IMG/VR virus record: IMGVR_UViG_3300037502_004045
Coordinates: 1 to 43,493 of that record
DNA from: a virus
DNA: 43,493 bases
Reading direction: 5' to 3' (one strand)
The position numbers were made by a program, and so were the translations under genes. The notes beneath the pieces are model-generated. The model was not told the DNA's origin. It searched no databases and saw only the letters and a list, made by a program, of their open reading frames with translations. Below, piece after piece: positions 9,268-16,394 of the stretch. Position 1 is the stretch's first letter. Every line of letters starts with the position of its first letter.

Positions 9268-9301
9268 AGGCTGATAATATCTTTAAAGATATTATCAGCC
9301 T
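9268..9301 (-). terminator. intrinsic terminator after the early genes
   Basis: A perfect 34-bp palindrome centred at 9284/9285 is followed on the minus strand by TTTTTTAATT. It closes the replication gene group and separates it from the late regulator. The palindrome has no unpaired loop bases, so the real loop will open a few central pairs. Confidence 0.85.
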
Positions 9302-9320
9302 GCGTTCTTCGCTCAGCTAA

Positions 9321-9464
9321 TTAAACTAGTCTTTTTCTCTTTTCTTTAATCAAATCAATTACTCTACCTTGTTGAAAGACAATTTCAATCTTACCATACT
9401 CTAAATCTTCTGATTCTTTAACCAGCTCTCTAATAACCTTGTCATTAATCTTCTCTTCACTCAA
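9321..9464 (-). CDS. DUF2292-like small protein (47 aa)
   Basis: Starts at a TTG (9464) behind AAGGGGTGG. The sequence contains 'YGKIEIVFQQGRVIDLIKEK' (given in part), which matches the pattern of the DUF2292 family: a short beta-strand with Gly, then a positively charged helix, thought to bind nucleic acid. Function is not established. It lies 20 nt downstream of the helicase loader gene and before a strong terminator, so it is the last gene of the early operon. I am fairly confident that it is translated and less so of the family name. Confidence 0.6.
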   Translation of the reverse strand: MSEEKINDKVIRELVKESEDLEYGKIEIVFQQGRVIDLIKEKRKRLV

Positions 9465-9484
9465 AAAACCACCCCTTAATTAAC

Positions 9485-10408
9485 TTAGATATTATTCATC
9501 CCTGCAATATTTTTAATATTCTTCTCTCTAATATCAGTAATCTTCTTTCCTTTAAGTCGTCTAACATCTACTCCCCCAATTTCAATAGGTGCTCCATTTT
9601 TACCGATAATTCTAGAGATATGATCTGGAGTAAGTTTATCCTCTAAATCGATTAAAGTCTCTGTAGTATTGATAATAGTTGGCTTCTTCTCCTCTACTCG
9701 ATGATTAAGGATAATAAATAACTTATCTAGTTCATCAGCTCCAAATCTAGATCCATTTAAGTTATCAATTACCAATAAATCTACATTCTTAACACCTTCA
9801 ATAATATCAGTAGTATTTTGGGTACTATTATAACTACTAATAATCTCATTATAAAACTCTTTGGCTACAATTCTAATACAATTATAGCCCTGTTTCATTA
9901 TTTCTAAAGCAATTATATGTGATAAGAGACTCTTCCCACTACCACATTTTCCAGTAAAGGTCAACCCAATTCCCTTTTGATAATAAAATTCAAAGTTATT
10001 AATATAGTCAATAGCAGCCAATTTTGCTATCTTCTTTCCTTTAAATTCTTTGAAATCATCTAAAGTCTTCTCTTTAAATTCTTTTCTCAACCTAGCAGTC
10101 TTAATCTTCTTCTCCAAATTTCTCTGTTTAATCTCTCTTTTTAAATCCTTCTGACAATGACAAGCGTAAGCTATATATTCACCCTGGTCTAACTCTACTA
10201 TTATCTTCTGGTCTAAACAGTGGGGACAATTAGCTTCAGCCGGATTGGATTTTCTCTGTTTTTGGTAAATCTCTTTATACCTGTTCTCTTTGATATAGTT
10301 TATCTTATTTAAAAGATTATTAAAGTTCGATCTCTGATAACTCATACTCTGTAAATTCTGTATCTCTAAAGAATCTCTGTTGTGGGATAAGTGAACTACC
10401 TTCTCCAT
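9485..10408 (-). CDS. DnaC/IstB-like helicase loader ATPase
   Basis: 307-residue AAA+ protein. A zinc-binding cluster (C61, C64, C83, C85) lies in the N-terminal third, Walker A is GKCGSGKS at 153-160 and Walker B is LLVID at 211-215. A C-terminal 'HISRI' segment fits the sensor/arginine-finger region. Such proteins load the replicative helicase with a DnaD-like partner, and that partner is the gene immediately upstream. The start at 10408 is supported by AAAGGAGGGAGCGATA before the ATG even though it lies 89 bp inside the upstream gene, so the two are translationally linked. It belongs to the CI-controlled early operon and suggests that the element replicates by a phage-type mechanism after induction. 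Confidence 0.85.
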   Translation of the reverse strand: MEKVVHLSHNRDSLEIQNLQSMSYQRSNFNNLLNKINYIKENRYKEIYQKQRKSNPAEANCPHCLDQKIIVELDQGEYIAYACHCQKDLKREIKQRNLEKKIKTARLRKEFKEKTLDDFKEFKGKKIAKLAAIDYINNFEFYYQKGIGLTFTGKCGSGKSLLSHIIALEIMKQGYNCIRIVAKEFYNEIISSYNSTQNTTDIIEGVKNVDLLVIDNLNGSRFGADELDKLFIILNHRVEEKKPTIINTTETLIDLEDKLTPDHISRIIGKNGAPIEIGGVDVRRLKGKKITDIREKNIKNIAGMNNI

Positions 10409-11072
10409 TATCGCTCCCTCCTTTTAATAAACTATCGGCTTTAGTAATGAAAGAACGAATAAATTGATAACTATAAATACTAGCCTTGGTTTTTCCCTGT
10501 TGCTGTTGACTGGATATTGCTAGCTTTAGAGCTTTTTTGATTACTTTAGTATCATAATTCTCTAAATCATCCTTTAACATTTTAATCTTAGTTAAAGAGT
10601 TACTTTCAATGCTATCTAAAATATAATTTTTAATAGCATCATATTCTTTAGTTGCTTGGGAATTGTATGTATTATATTTATTAATTAGTTCTTGTTTGGG
10701 TAAATCTGCTTTACCCCCTCTGTCTTCCTCTTTAACCCCATGAGTTTTAGAATTACTAGCTTTAGGTTCTATGATAGTATAAATATTGGAAATATCACCA
10801 GATTTAGTACGACGCCTTTCTTTTCTTATATAACCTATTTCAGTCAAGTTTTTTAGGGATTTAATTAAACGAGGTTTAGAACAACTAACTAAATTCTTTA
10901 AAGTATTTAAACTGGGATAACACTGACCACTTTTAAGATTAGCAAACTTACAAAGAATTACATAAGTTAGTTTATCATAAGTATCTAGTTTATCATCTTC
11001 TAAAGGTCTATTCTTTACCATTGTAAAATACCAGGATTTATTCTCTTTTAATTCTACTATCTCTTTCATCAT
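10320..11072 (-). CDS. DnaD-like replisome organizer with winged helix N-terminus
   Basis: 250-residue protein. The N-terminal 100 residues form a winged helix-turn-helix ('LTYVILCKFANLKSGQCYPS' onward, with 'SCSKPRLIKSLKNL' as recognition helix) like phage replication initiators. The C-terminal half is helical and charged as in DnaD-type proteins. It is paired with the DnaC-like gene, which starts inside its 3' end. The expected job is to bind an origin, possibly within its own gene, and recruit the helicase loader. ATG at 11072 follows AGGGGG. Distinct from the plasmid-type Rep at 15251-16366, so the element has two initiation systems. Confidence 0.7.
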   Translation of the reverse strand: MMKEIVELKENKSWYFTMVKNRPLEDDKLDTYDKLTYVILCKFANLKSGQCYPSLNTLKNLVSCSKPRLIKSLKNLTEIGYIRKERRRTKSGDISNIYTIIEPKASNSKTHGVKEEDRGGKADLPKQELINKYNTYNSQATKEYDAIKNYILDSIESNSLTKIKMLKDDLENYDTKVIKKALKLAISSQQQQGKTKASIYSYQFIRSFITKADSLLKGGSDNGEGSSLIPQQRFFRDTEFTEYELSEIEL

Positions 11073-11153
11073 CAGCCCCCTAACGACAGATATACTTATA
11101 TATCTTATAATTATATTTAAATTTAATGTCGATAATCATATTATTCTATCGTT

Positions 11154-11366
11154 TCATATCGTGTCTTTATTGCTTAAAAAAATCTCTTCTATCGTTGTCC
11201 CAAATAAATCTGCTATATTTTTAGCTAATTTTAATGTAGGATTACGTTCTCCCCTTTCAATAGAAGAATAAAAAGAGAGAGATATATCAAGAATTTCAGC
11301 TATATCCTTTTGATATAAGTCATTTTTCTTTCTTAATTTCTTCAATTTAGCTCTCTTTTTAGCCAT
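11154..11366 (-). CDS. Cro-like XRE-family helix-turn-helix protein (70 aa)
   Basis: Compact lambda-repressor-type DNA-binding domain: 'YQKDIAEILDISLSFYSSIE' followed by 'RGERNPTLKLAKNIADLFG' is the classic XRE helix-turn-helix. No other domain. It is divergent from the CI-type repressor and is the first gene of the leftward early operon, the position of Cro. GGAGGGGAG precedes the ATG. Transcribed from the promoter at 11437-11465, which overlaps likely repressor operators. Expected to compete with CI and favour expression of the left arm. Confidence 0.85.
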   Translation of the reverse strand: MAKKRAKLKKLRKKNDLYQKDIAEILDISLSFYSSIERGERNPTLKLAKNIADLFGTTIEEIFLSNKDTI

Positions 11367-11436
11367 TTAACTCCCCTCCTGATGGTAATATTATATATAT
11401 ATGGTCTTTAAACCTTAATTTGTTATCTTGTGTTAT

Positions 11437-11465
11437 ATTATACTACTCTTTTTGTGTATCGTCAA
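11437..11465 (-). promoter_or_regulatory. early leftward promoter
   Basis: On the minus strand TTGACG (11465-11460) and TATAAT (11442-11437) are 17 bp apart, a near-consensus housekeeping promoter. Transcripts would start near 11430 and read through the Cro-like gene into the replication genes. The 17-bp spacer contains one arm of the operator-like repeat, so a bound repressor would block it. Confidence 0.85.
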
Positions 11466-11526
11466 GAAATAACTCTTACAATCTACTCAAAAAGAGTATA
11501 TTATTTCATCACTACACATAATGTGT
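11444..11526. promoter_or_regulatory. operator-like repeats between cI-type and cro-type genes
   Basis: Two kinds of symmetry occur in the divergent intergenic region. TACTCTTTTTG (11444-11454) has its exact inverted copy at 11488-11498. The 13-bp palindrome ACACATAATGTGT lies at 11514-11526, with related TTGTGTTA at about 11429-11436. These are the expected binding sites of the two helix-turn-helix regulators encoded on either side. Which protein binds which site is not visible. Confidence 0.6.
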
Positions 11527-11583
11527 TATTATATAGTTAGATATTAATTTTAAGGTATTATTCTTAGAAAGGAGGGAGAAACT

Positions 11584-12207
11584 TTGACAGAATTTCCTTC
11601 TCGTTTAAAAGACTTAAGAAAAGAAAAGAATCTGCGGCAAAAAGATTTGGCTACAGACTTAGGTGTAGCTAGAACAACTATTGCTAATTATGAACAAGGC
11701 ACTAGATTCCCAGACAAAGATGTTTTAAACAAATTAGCAAATTATTTCAATGTTTCAACAGATTATCTTTTAGGACGTATTGATTACCCTTCTTATCTAC
11801 CACAAGGAACAATGCCAGCTAATGACATGGTTCAAATTCCTATCTTAGGAACTATCCAAGCTGGAAGACCGATTTTAGTCCATGAAAATATTGAAGGATA
11901 TCGTTCTACTGATAGAAATTCAATTAAAGGTAGTGATTACTTTTTTTTAAGAGTTAATGGTGATAGTATGATTGGAAGTAGAATTTATCCTGGAGACTTA
12001 GTTTTAGTTAGAAAACAAGAGGATGTAGATAATGGAGATATTGCTGTAATACTAATTAATGGAGAAGAGGCTACCTTAAAAAGAGTTTTTAAGAAGAATG
12101 GTCAGTTAATCTTGCAACCTGAAAACCCTAAATATGAACCATTAATCTTCACCCAAGGTGAAGTTAGAATTATTGGCAAGATAGTAAAGGTTGAATTTGA
12201 TGTGTAA
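11584..12207 (+). CDS. CI/LexA-type repressor with S24 autoprotease domain
   Basis: 207-residue repressor. Residues 1-65 are an XRE helix-turn-helix ('RQKDLATDLGVARTTIANYE'). Residues 85-207 are a LexA/CI peptidase S24 domain with Ala93-Gly94 as the cleavage pair, Ser128 in 'NGDSM' as nucleophile and Lys166 in 'ATLKR' as general base. Proteins of this type cut themselves when RecA filaments form, so DNA damage should induce the divergent early operon. It starts at a TTG (11584) preceded by AGAAAGGAGGG. A terminator follows at 12227. This is the lysogeny switch of the element. Confidence 0.93.
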   Translation: MTEFPSRLKDLRKEKNLRQKDLATDLGVARTTIANYEQGTRFPDKDVLNKLANYFNVSTDYLLGRIDYPSYLPQGTMPANDMVQIPILGTIQAGRPILVHENIEGYRSTDRNSIKGSDYFFLRVNGDSMIGSRIYPGDLVLVRKQEDVDNGDIAVILINGEEATLKRVFKKNGQLILQPENPKYEPLIFTQGEVRIIGKIVKVEFDV

Positions 12208-12226
12208 TTTAAAATAGTTTATAGTT

Positions 12227-12258
12227 ACAAGGCTGATAAAAATCAGTCTTGTAATTTT
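12227..12258 (+). terminator. terminator of the repressor gene
   Basis: An 11-bp stem (ACAAGGCTGAT with ATCAGTCTTGT, one G-U pair) is followed by AATTTTT, 20 nt after the repressor stop. Confidence 0.85.
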
Positions 12259-12409
12259 TCTAACTTAAGGTTATTTTAGTTAATAGATATATCAGATTAA
12301 TTTAAAAGGGAGAAAGATTTGATAATAGGATTTTAGATTGATTTATCAATTTTCTATGTGAAAAAATAAATTTATAAGAAAACTAATTTACTTATAGGAA
12401 ATTTTTGTT

Positions 12410-12491
12410 TATAATATAAGCTGAGGATTTAATTTGTGAAAAACTTATTAAATAGGGCAATAAAGAGGACAAGCAGTCCTTCTTTATTTTT
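12410..12491 (+). ncRNA. candidate small RNA of about 70 nt
   Basis: The 378-nt gap between repressor and lipoprotein genes holds a -10 TATAAT (12410-12415) with a weak TTTACT -35. A strong hairpin with T-run follows at 12459-12491 (stem AATAAAGAGGAC with GTCCTTCTTTATT, one bulge). A transcript from about 12422 would be short and end at this hairpin. A 32-codon GTG frame (about 12435-12533) also starts in it and runs past the hairpin, but I see nothing protein-like in it. No gene is visible in the rest of 12208-12584. Confidence 0.35.
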
Positions 12492-12557
12492 ACATAGACA
12501 AGATATATTTTCTATATTTACATATTGTCGGTAAATGTCGAAATGTATCAATAATAT

Positions 12558-12650
12558 AACTTACATAATTAAGGAGGAATAAAATTGAAGAAGATAAGTT
12601 TAGTTTTGATGTTAATTGTACTTTTGGCTTTAACTGGTTGTAGTGGTGAT
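12558..12650 (+). repeat. lipoprotein leader cassette, copy 1
   Basis: About 93 bp covering the ribosome site, TTG start, signal peptide and lipobox of the 12585 gene. It is about 90% identical to 13823-13918, while the sequences beyond both blocks are unrelated. See the copy-2 entry. Confidence 0.8.
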
Positions 12651-13454
12651 GATAATGATTCTGGAGATAGCGGAAGTATATCAGAAGGTTATAAATTAAC
12701 AGTTAGTTCTAACGATTCAGGGATGGGGTCAGTAAATAAAGAACCTCAAAAAGATAGGTACGATAAAAATGAAGAAGTGGTTTTAACCGCAAACAGAAAA
12801 GATGGATATGTTTTTGATCATTGGGAAGGTAGTGGGTTTAATGGTAATACAAACAATCCACTAACTCTGACTATAAATAATGACTTAACAATAGTGGCGG
12901 TATTTAAAGAAGATATTTCTGACGATCTATACAAAATAAAAAATAAAATAGATGATACTGTAACTAACGACGAGATGTATTATGAGGATGCTAAAGAGTT
13001 TTATGAAATATATGAAGCGGTTTTAGGAAATTATGATAATACAAATGTAATGCTAAAATACTTGGAGTTAAAAGACTTATTTAAAAATTCTAGCAATGAA
13101 GAACTAGCCAACTATGCAAGTTCTGATGAATTTGAAAAGAATTTATTTTTTATGATAATTAAACACGCTATTGATGAAGGGGGGTATATCGATAAACAGT
13201 CAGTAATATTATCGGATATAGCTGATTCTAGTATAACGCTAAATATTATTGATGAAAGTTCTGATGAATATATTGCTAAAGAATTCTCATATTTCACTAA
13301 AGATAATTACACAGAGCTAAAAAATATTAGATTGAAATCTTTTTATATTAATGCTAAAAATAGCTTTGGAGGTTATATAGGAAATAAATTAGTAATTTCT
13401 GTATCGATTAGTACCACTTCAGATTACGTATTTTGGTCAACGTTCTCGTATTGA
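12585..13454 (+). CDS. lipoprotein with InlB B-repeat-like domain (289 aa)
   Basis: Signal peptide with lipobox LTGC; Cys19 would be lipidated and the protein anchored outside the cytoplasmic membrane. After a Ser/Asp/Gly linker, residues about 37-110 match the divergent InlB B-repeat/'bacterial repeat' pattern ('GSVNKEP', 'VVLTANRKDGYVFDHWEG', 'LTIVAVFKE'). The rest is a helical domain of unknown function followed by a beta-rich end. It starts at TTG 12585 behind AAGGAGG. It lies next to the repressor, the usual place for lysogenic-conversion (moron) genes expressed by the prophage. A surface function such as blocking superinfection is possible but not shown. Confidence 0.8.
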   Translation: MKKISLVLMLIVLLALTGCSGDDNDSGDSGSISEGYKLTVSSNDSGMGSVNKEPQKDRYDKNEEVVLTANRKDGYVFDHWEGSGFNGNTNNPLTLTINNDLTIVAVFKEDISDDLYKIKNKIDDTVTNDEMYYEDAKEFYEIYEAVLGNYDNTNVMLKYLELKDLFKNSSNEELANYASSDEFEKNLFFMIIKHAIDEGGYIDKQSVILSDIADSSITLNIIDESSDEYIAKEFSYFTKDNYTELKNIRLKSFYINAKNSFGGYIGNKLVISVSISTTSDYVFWSTFSY

Positions 13455-13476
13455 TATACAATAAAAATATTTAAGT

Positions 13477-13503
13477 AAGACTCCCAAATTTGGAAGTCTT
13501 TTA
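13477..13503 (+). terminator. terminator after the first lipoprotein gene
   Basis: AAGACT(C)CC and GG(A)AGTCTT form an interrupted stem followed by TTTTATC, 23 nt after the stop codon. Confidence 0.65.
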
Positions 13504-13528
13504 TCTAACATAATCAAGGAATGATCCA

Positions 13529-13837
13529 ATGACTCAGAGACCAAGATTACAAGAACTATATACAAATATCAAAGCTGCACTGCAAGCAGATCCAAAGCTT
13601 CTTGAATTTTACCTAAATTTATCCGAGAAACAAAAAGCAAACAGTTATATTTCCTTGAATGGCTCCAATTTATCAACAGGAGCTATTAGAGATGTGGTTA
13701 AGTTTATTAAAGGTGTTGAGGAAGGCAAAAACATCGGGTTCAAGCTGGATTTAAGTAATATTAAGAGTCGAGAGGATTTAGAGAAGGAGTTGGATAGAAT
13801 TGTGACAGTTAGTAATCAAGAAAACTTACATAATTAA
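13529..13837 (+). CDS. small helical protein of unknown function (102 aa)
   Basis: ATG at 13529 with a modest AAGGAATGATCCA ribosome site. The protein is soluble and mostly helical with no signal peptide ('LLEFYLNLSEKQKANSYISL', then an Asp/Lys-rich C-terminus). I do not recognise a family. Its last codons, encoding 'ENLHN', lie inside the duplicated leader cassette of the next gene, so its original C-terminus may have been replaced when that cassette was copied. It ends 12 nt before the TTG of the second lipoprotein gene and is probably co-transcribed with it. Confidence 0.55.
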   Translation: MTQRPRLQELYTNIKAALQADPKLLEFYLNLSEKQKANSYISLNGSNLSTGAIRDVVKFIKGVEEGKNIGFKLDLSNIKSREDLEKELDRIVTVSNQENLHN

Positions 13838-13918
13838 GGAGTGATGAATTTGAAGAAGATAAGTTTAGTTTTAATGTTAATTGTATTTTTAGCTTTAACT
13901 GGCTGTGGTGGCAGTGAT
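13823..13918 (+). repeat. lipoprotein leader cassette, copy 2
   Basis: About 96 bp matching 12558-12650. The first 19 bases and a later 23-base block are identical and the rest differs by scattered changes. It carries the ribosome site, TTG start, signal peptide and LTGC lipobox, here fused to a different mature protein. Confidence 0.8.
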
Positions 13919-14401
13919 AGTGGAGGCTCAGATGAAAATGTAGTCTGGACAGGTTATAGTAATGATTATTTTGGGATTAAACATCCAGAAGCATGGAAGC
14001 TAGATGAAAGTTCATGGGATGATGAAATAGAAGTTAACTTTGTAATAGATCCAAACGATAGATATAGTTTAGGTTTAGATATTGAATTAAATCTACATGA
14101 TGATGAATATCTAAGTATTGACTCTGAATCAGATTTTAATAAATTCATAACTGATGAAATAAAATATATTGAGTCTGATAATGGTGCTATTTTAAATGAG
14201 GAAAGAGAAATAATTATTGATGGGTATCCAGGACATAAGTTTATAGCTACAAACAATCAAGAAAATATAAAAGCAATTGCAGTATATATTTATTATGCAC
14301 CAGAGATAATATATGAAATAAATTATTATGCTAAAAAAGATGAATTTAATAATTATGAAGGAATAGTGAATGAAATGATTAATTCTTTTGAGATATTTTA
14401 A
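13850..14401 (+). CDS. lipoprotein, PsbP-like fold suspected (183 aa)
   Basis: Signal peptide and LTGC lipobox (Cys19) nearly identical to those of the 12585 gene. The mature part starts with a Gly/Ser linker, then 'GYSNDYFGIKHPEAWKLDES', a pattern seen in PsbP/MOG1-like lipoproteins of bacteria ('F.i..P..W.....'), and ends in 'NEMINSFEIF', also typical of that group. I chose TTG 13850 over ATG 13844 because it has the right spacing to AAGGAG and aligns with the start of the paralogous leader. Probably a lysogenic-conversion gene displayed on the cell surface; role unknown. A terminator follows at 14413. Confidence 0.75.
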   Translation: MKKISLVLMLIVFLALTGCGGSDSGGSDENVVWTGYSNDYFGIKHPEAWKLDESSWDDEIEVNFVIDPNDRYSLGLDIELNLHDDEYLSIDSESDFNKFITDEIKYIESDNGAILNEEREIIIDGYPGHKFIATNNQENIKAIAVYIYYAPEIIYEINYYAKKDEFNNYEGIVNEMINSFEIF

Positions 14402-14412
14402 TTTAATGTTAT

Positions 14413-14440
14413 AAGACTCTCAAATCAAAGGGAGTCTTTT
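14413..14440 (+). terminator. terminator after the second lipoprotein gene
   Basis: AAGACTC (14413-14419) pairs with GAGTCTT (14432-14438), followed by TT. Confidence 0.7.
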
Positions 14441-14445
14441 CAGTT

Positions 14446-14474
14446 TTGAACAGGAAACATTTCTATGCTATAAT
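14446..14474 (+). promoter_or_regulatory. promoter of the type I toxin-like mRNA, locus 1
   Basis: TTGAAC (14446-14451) and TATAAT (14469-14474) are exactly 17 bp apart. The start near 14481 places the hairpin at 14476-14510 at the extreme 5' end of the mRNA. Confidence 0.8.
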
Positions 14475-14475
14475 T

Positions 14476-14510
14476 AAAAAAGTCAGCAGGTCACGACTGC
14501 TGACTTTTTT
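14476..14510. terminator. two-way hairpin: 5' stem of toxin mRNA and terminator of its antisense RNA
   Basis: Perfect 14-bp arms (14476-14489 and 14497-14510) with A6 on one side and T6 on the other, so it can terminate RNA from either strand. For the plus-strand toxin mRNA it is a 5' stem-loop. For the minus-strand antisense RNA it is the terminator. Confidence 0.8.
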
Positions 14511-14530
14511 CCATGAAAGGAGGTGAAATT

Positions 14531-14614
14531 ATGAGAGTTTTATGGATCATCCTCAAACACCTCTTAGTTTTAATAATTGAGTTATTATATCAATGGTTTA
14601 AAACTCAACATTAA
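14531..14614 (+). CDS. small hydrophobic peptide, type I toxin candidate (27 aa)
   Basis: Short peptide with one predicted membrane span ('VLWIILKHLLVLIIELLYQW') and a basic/polar tail, the form of type I toxins of the Fst/TxpA/Ibs kind. AAAGGAGGTG precedes the ATG. It has its own promoter, a 5' stem-loop, a strong terminator and a facing antisense promoter, all within 280 bp. Next to plasmid replication and partition genes this would act as a post-segregational killing system. I cannot assign it to a named family. The same architecture occurs again at 17120-17413. Confidence 0.7.
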   Translation: MRVLWIILKHLLVLIIELLYQWFKTQH

Positions 14615-14627
14615 AAATTGGAGACTG

Positions 14628-14665
14628 GACCGATTAAGTGTTCCCAGCACTTGGACGGTCTTTTT
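14628..14665 (+). terminator. terminator of the toxin-like mRNA, locus 1
   Basis: A 13-nt stem (14628-14640 with 14648-14660) with one A-A mismatch and two G-U pairs, followed by TTTTTAT. Confidence 0.8.
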
Positions 14666-14730
14666 ATATTATATTGTTGTTACCTTTTCTCTATACTGTA
14701 ATTATAACATTTTATGTTATAGAACGTCAA

Positions 14731-15133
14731 GCAATGTAGTACTTCTGAAAATGATATAGATTAAGACCAGTTTCTACGATGATCTCTTGGCTTATAATCA
14801 TAAAGAAATAAAGGAAGATAGCATTAAGATTAATCCGTTTGGAGCTGAGCTTTAATGCTTAGAGTATGGTAACTAAAAGGCTAGAAACTATACCCTCTCA
14901 AATCTAATTTTAATTATTTGCTTTCTTTTTTTATCTATACACTGACCAATTTTAATTGAACTAACAGCCTTCAAACCACTACCACTACAACCACTATCAA
15001 TATCCCACTTTACATAAAAAGATTTTAAAGAGAAGATAAATATTAAGTATATGATTAACCTCTCAAGAAAGAAAATAAGCTAAAATCAGCATTTAATGCA
15101 CCTAATATTAAGCTATAATTTTATCTTTGCACT
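14731..15133. other. gene-poor stretch with a possible orphan coding remnant
   Basis: About 400 nt without a convincing gene. A frame on the plus strand (14763-14855) reads as a plausible C-terminus ('DDLLAYNHKEIKEDSIKINP' followed by 'FGAEL' and a stop) but has an in-frame stop just before it and no start, so it may be the tail of a decayed gene. Inverted segments AGTTTCTA/TAGAAACT (about 14770 and 14884) and AGCATTAA/TTAATGCT flank it. I see no RNA gene. Confidence 0.3.
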
Positions 15134-15174
15134 AAAAAAAGGATAACCACACCTAAAAATAGGCATAGTTATCC
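15134..15174 (-). terminator. terminator of the Rep gene
   Basis: On the minus strand a 15-nt stem with one mismatch and one G-U pair (15174-15160 with 15155-15141) ends in TTTTTTT. A second, weaker hairpin lies between it and the Rep stop at about 15190-15228. Confidence 0.85.
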
Positions 15175-15250
15175 CTTGATCTATAATAATCAACCAAAAG
15201 AGGGCATAGTACCCCCTTGGGTTGTTATCATACTTTATGTATCAAAAATA

Positions 15251-16366
15251 TTAACCTCTAAGAGCATTATCTTTACTCTCTAAGAGTTTCAATAAGCAAT
15301 TGACTGTATTATACTCAGAGAAGATATGAGGCTGTCTAGAGAGGTTCTCGACCTCCTCAAAGGCAAATTCCGAGACTTGTCCAAGTTTCCTGATTACCTT
15401 CTTAACATTATTTTTAGTAGTATCAATTCTCATATTAAACAGGATAGACTTTACCCTCTCATATTGGTGATGAGATTCTACCTCTGAAAGAGCATCCTCT
15501 ACAACTCCAATTCCTAGTTGGATAAAGTTAAAGGTTAATCTTAAGGACTTCATTAGGACACGCTTAACCTTAGTCCAGAAGTTGTCCACTGTTTCAAAGA
15601 TAACCCCTGCCATATCTTTAATCAATTCTCTAAGTTCCTTAAAGCTGACCGACTTAGTAATATTCTTTAAAGTCTGTTGTTTAATCCCACCCTTGTCTCT
15701 ATTATTAGGCATATGATGCTTGTGGGCTACCAGATACCAGACTAAACGATAATGCTTAAGATTATATCTTTGTAGCTTTTTAAACATTTCTAAAGGCATG
15801 ATATAGCCACCCTTACCACCTTTTAGGATAGCTTGCTTATATCCTGTTATGGTGTAAGAGCTAATAACTTCATCACGATTAACCGAAATTAATTTAGATT
15901 CTTCTAACTTAGATATAGCTTGTACCACTTTTGAATCCGAGCTATGACCGATAAAATCAGCTATGTCCATGGTTGATAGTCCGATTACTTGTCCATGCTT
16001 AGCATGATAAGATAAGCAGTAATAGACATTGAACATAGTTTGAGTCATTTTGTGATTCCATTGTATCCCAAATTGATATTGGCAGAAGGGCATAAAAGCA
16101 CCATCTTCTACTAGCTCTAAGTCTGTATATTGAGTATAATCTATAGCTTCAGTTTCTATATTTGCTTCCTGATCTATGGAGATGTTATCCTTTTGATGCT
16201 CCTGGATAAAATTAAAATATTCTTTTGCAGCTGCCGATAGTTCTTTAGCATCTTTAGAATTAATTTCCCCCTGTTCTGCCAATATAGCTAGATTAGATTG
16301 AAAATTAATTAGTTGACTTTGATTTTTTATATTTTTAATTTGTTCTTTTAACTTTTCGATTAACAT
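15251..16366 (-). CDS. plasmid-type replication initiator with winged helix (371 aa)
   Basis: Residues about 75-210 resemble a winged-helix initiator: 'FCQYQFGIQWNHKMTQTMF', 'IGLSTMDIADFIGHSS' as helix-turn-helix, 'DSKVVQAISKLEESKLISV' as recognition part and wing, and 'YNLKHYRLVWYLVAHKHHMP'. The remainder is helical and basic. The strongest evidence is context: a promoter with a long leader, a facing RNA complementary to that leader, and nearby ParM-ParR and toxin-antitoxin genes, the standard kit of low-copy plasmids. GGGGAGG precedes the ATG at 16366. I cannot place it in a named Rep family. A DNA-binding regulator remains possible. Origin DNA is not identified. Confidence 0.6.
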   Translation of the reverse strand: MLIEKLKEQIKNIKNQSQLINFQSNLAILAEQGEINSKDAKELSAAAKEYFNFIQEHQKDNISIDQEANIETEAIDYTQYTDLELVEDGAFMPFCQYQFGIQWNHKMTQTMFNVYYCLSYHAKHGQVIGLSTMDIADFIGHSSDSKVVQAISKLEESKLISVNRDEVISSYTITGYKQAILKGGKGGYIMPLEMFKKLQRYNLKHYRLVWYLVAHKHHMPNNRDKGGIKQQTLKNITKSVSFKELRELIKDMAGVIFETVDNFWTKVKRVLMKSLRLTFNFIQLGIGVVEDALSEVESHHQYERVKSILFNMRIDTTKNNVKKVIRKLGQVSEFAFEEVENLSRQPHIFSEYNTVNCLLKLLESKDNALRG

Positions 16367-16394
16367 TAAAATAACCTCCCCAGTATTCTGAGCA

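Larger units (their letters stand above)
14476..14694 (-). ncRNA. antisense RNA of type I toxin locus 1
   Basis: On the minus strand TTGACG (14730-14725) and TATAAT (14706-14701), 18 bp apart, form a strong promoter. A transcript from about 14694 would run across the toxin terminator and the whole toxin ORF to the two-way terminator at 14476-14510, giving about 210 nt fully complementary to the toxin mRNA. This is the layout of type I antitoxin RNAs. Its existence is inferred from signals only. Confidence 0.65.

Noticed and set aside
9268-9301. Operator or site-specific recombination site at the perfect palindrome
   Set aside because: The T-run on the minus strand and position after the last early gene make a terminator the simpler reading.
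11584-12207. Chromosomal LexA
   Set aside because: The N-terminal domain is of XRE type, not the LexA winged helix, and the gene is divergent from a Cro-like gene and phage replication genes.
14577-14759. 60-codon open frame overlapping the toxin mRNA terminator
   Set aside because: It overlaps the hydrophobic peptide gene and its hairpin in another frame, has no ribosome site and reads like random sequence.
14761-15130. tRNA or riboswitch in the gene-poor stretch
   Set aside because: No cloverleaf, T-loop or aptamer-like core could be found; only short inverted segments are present.
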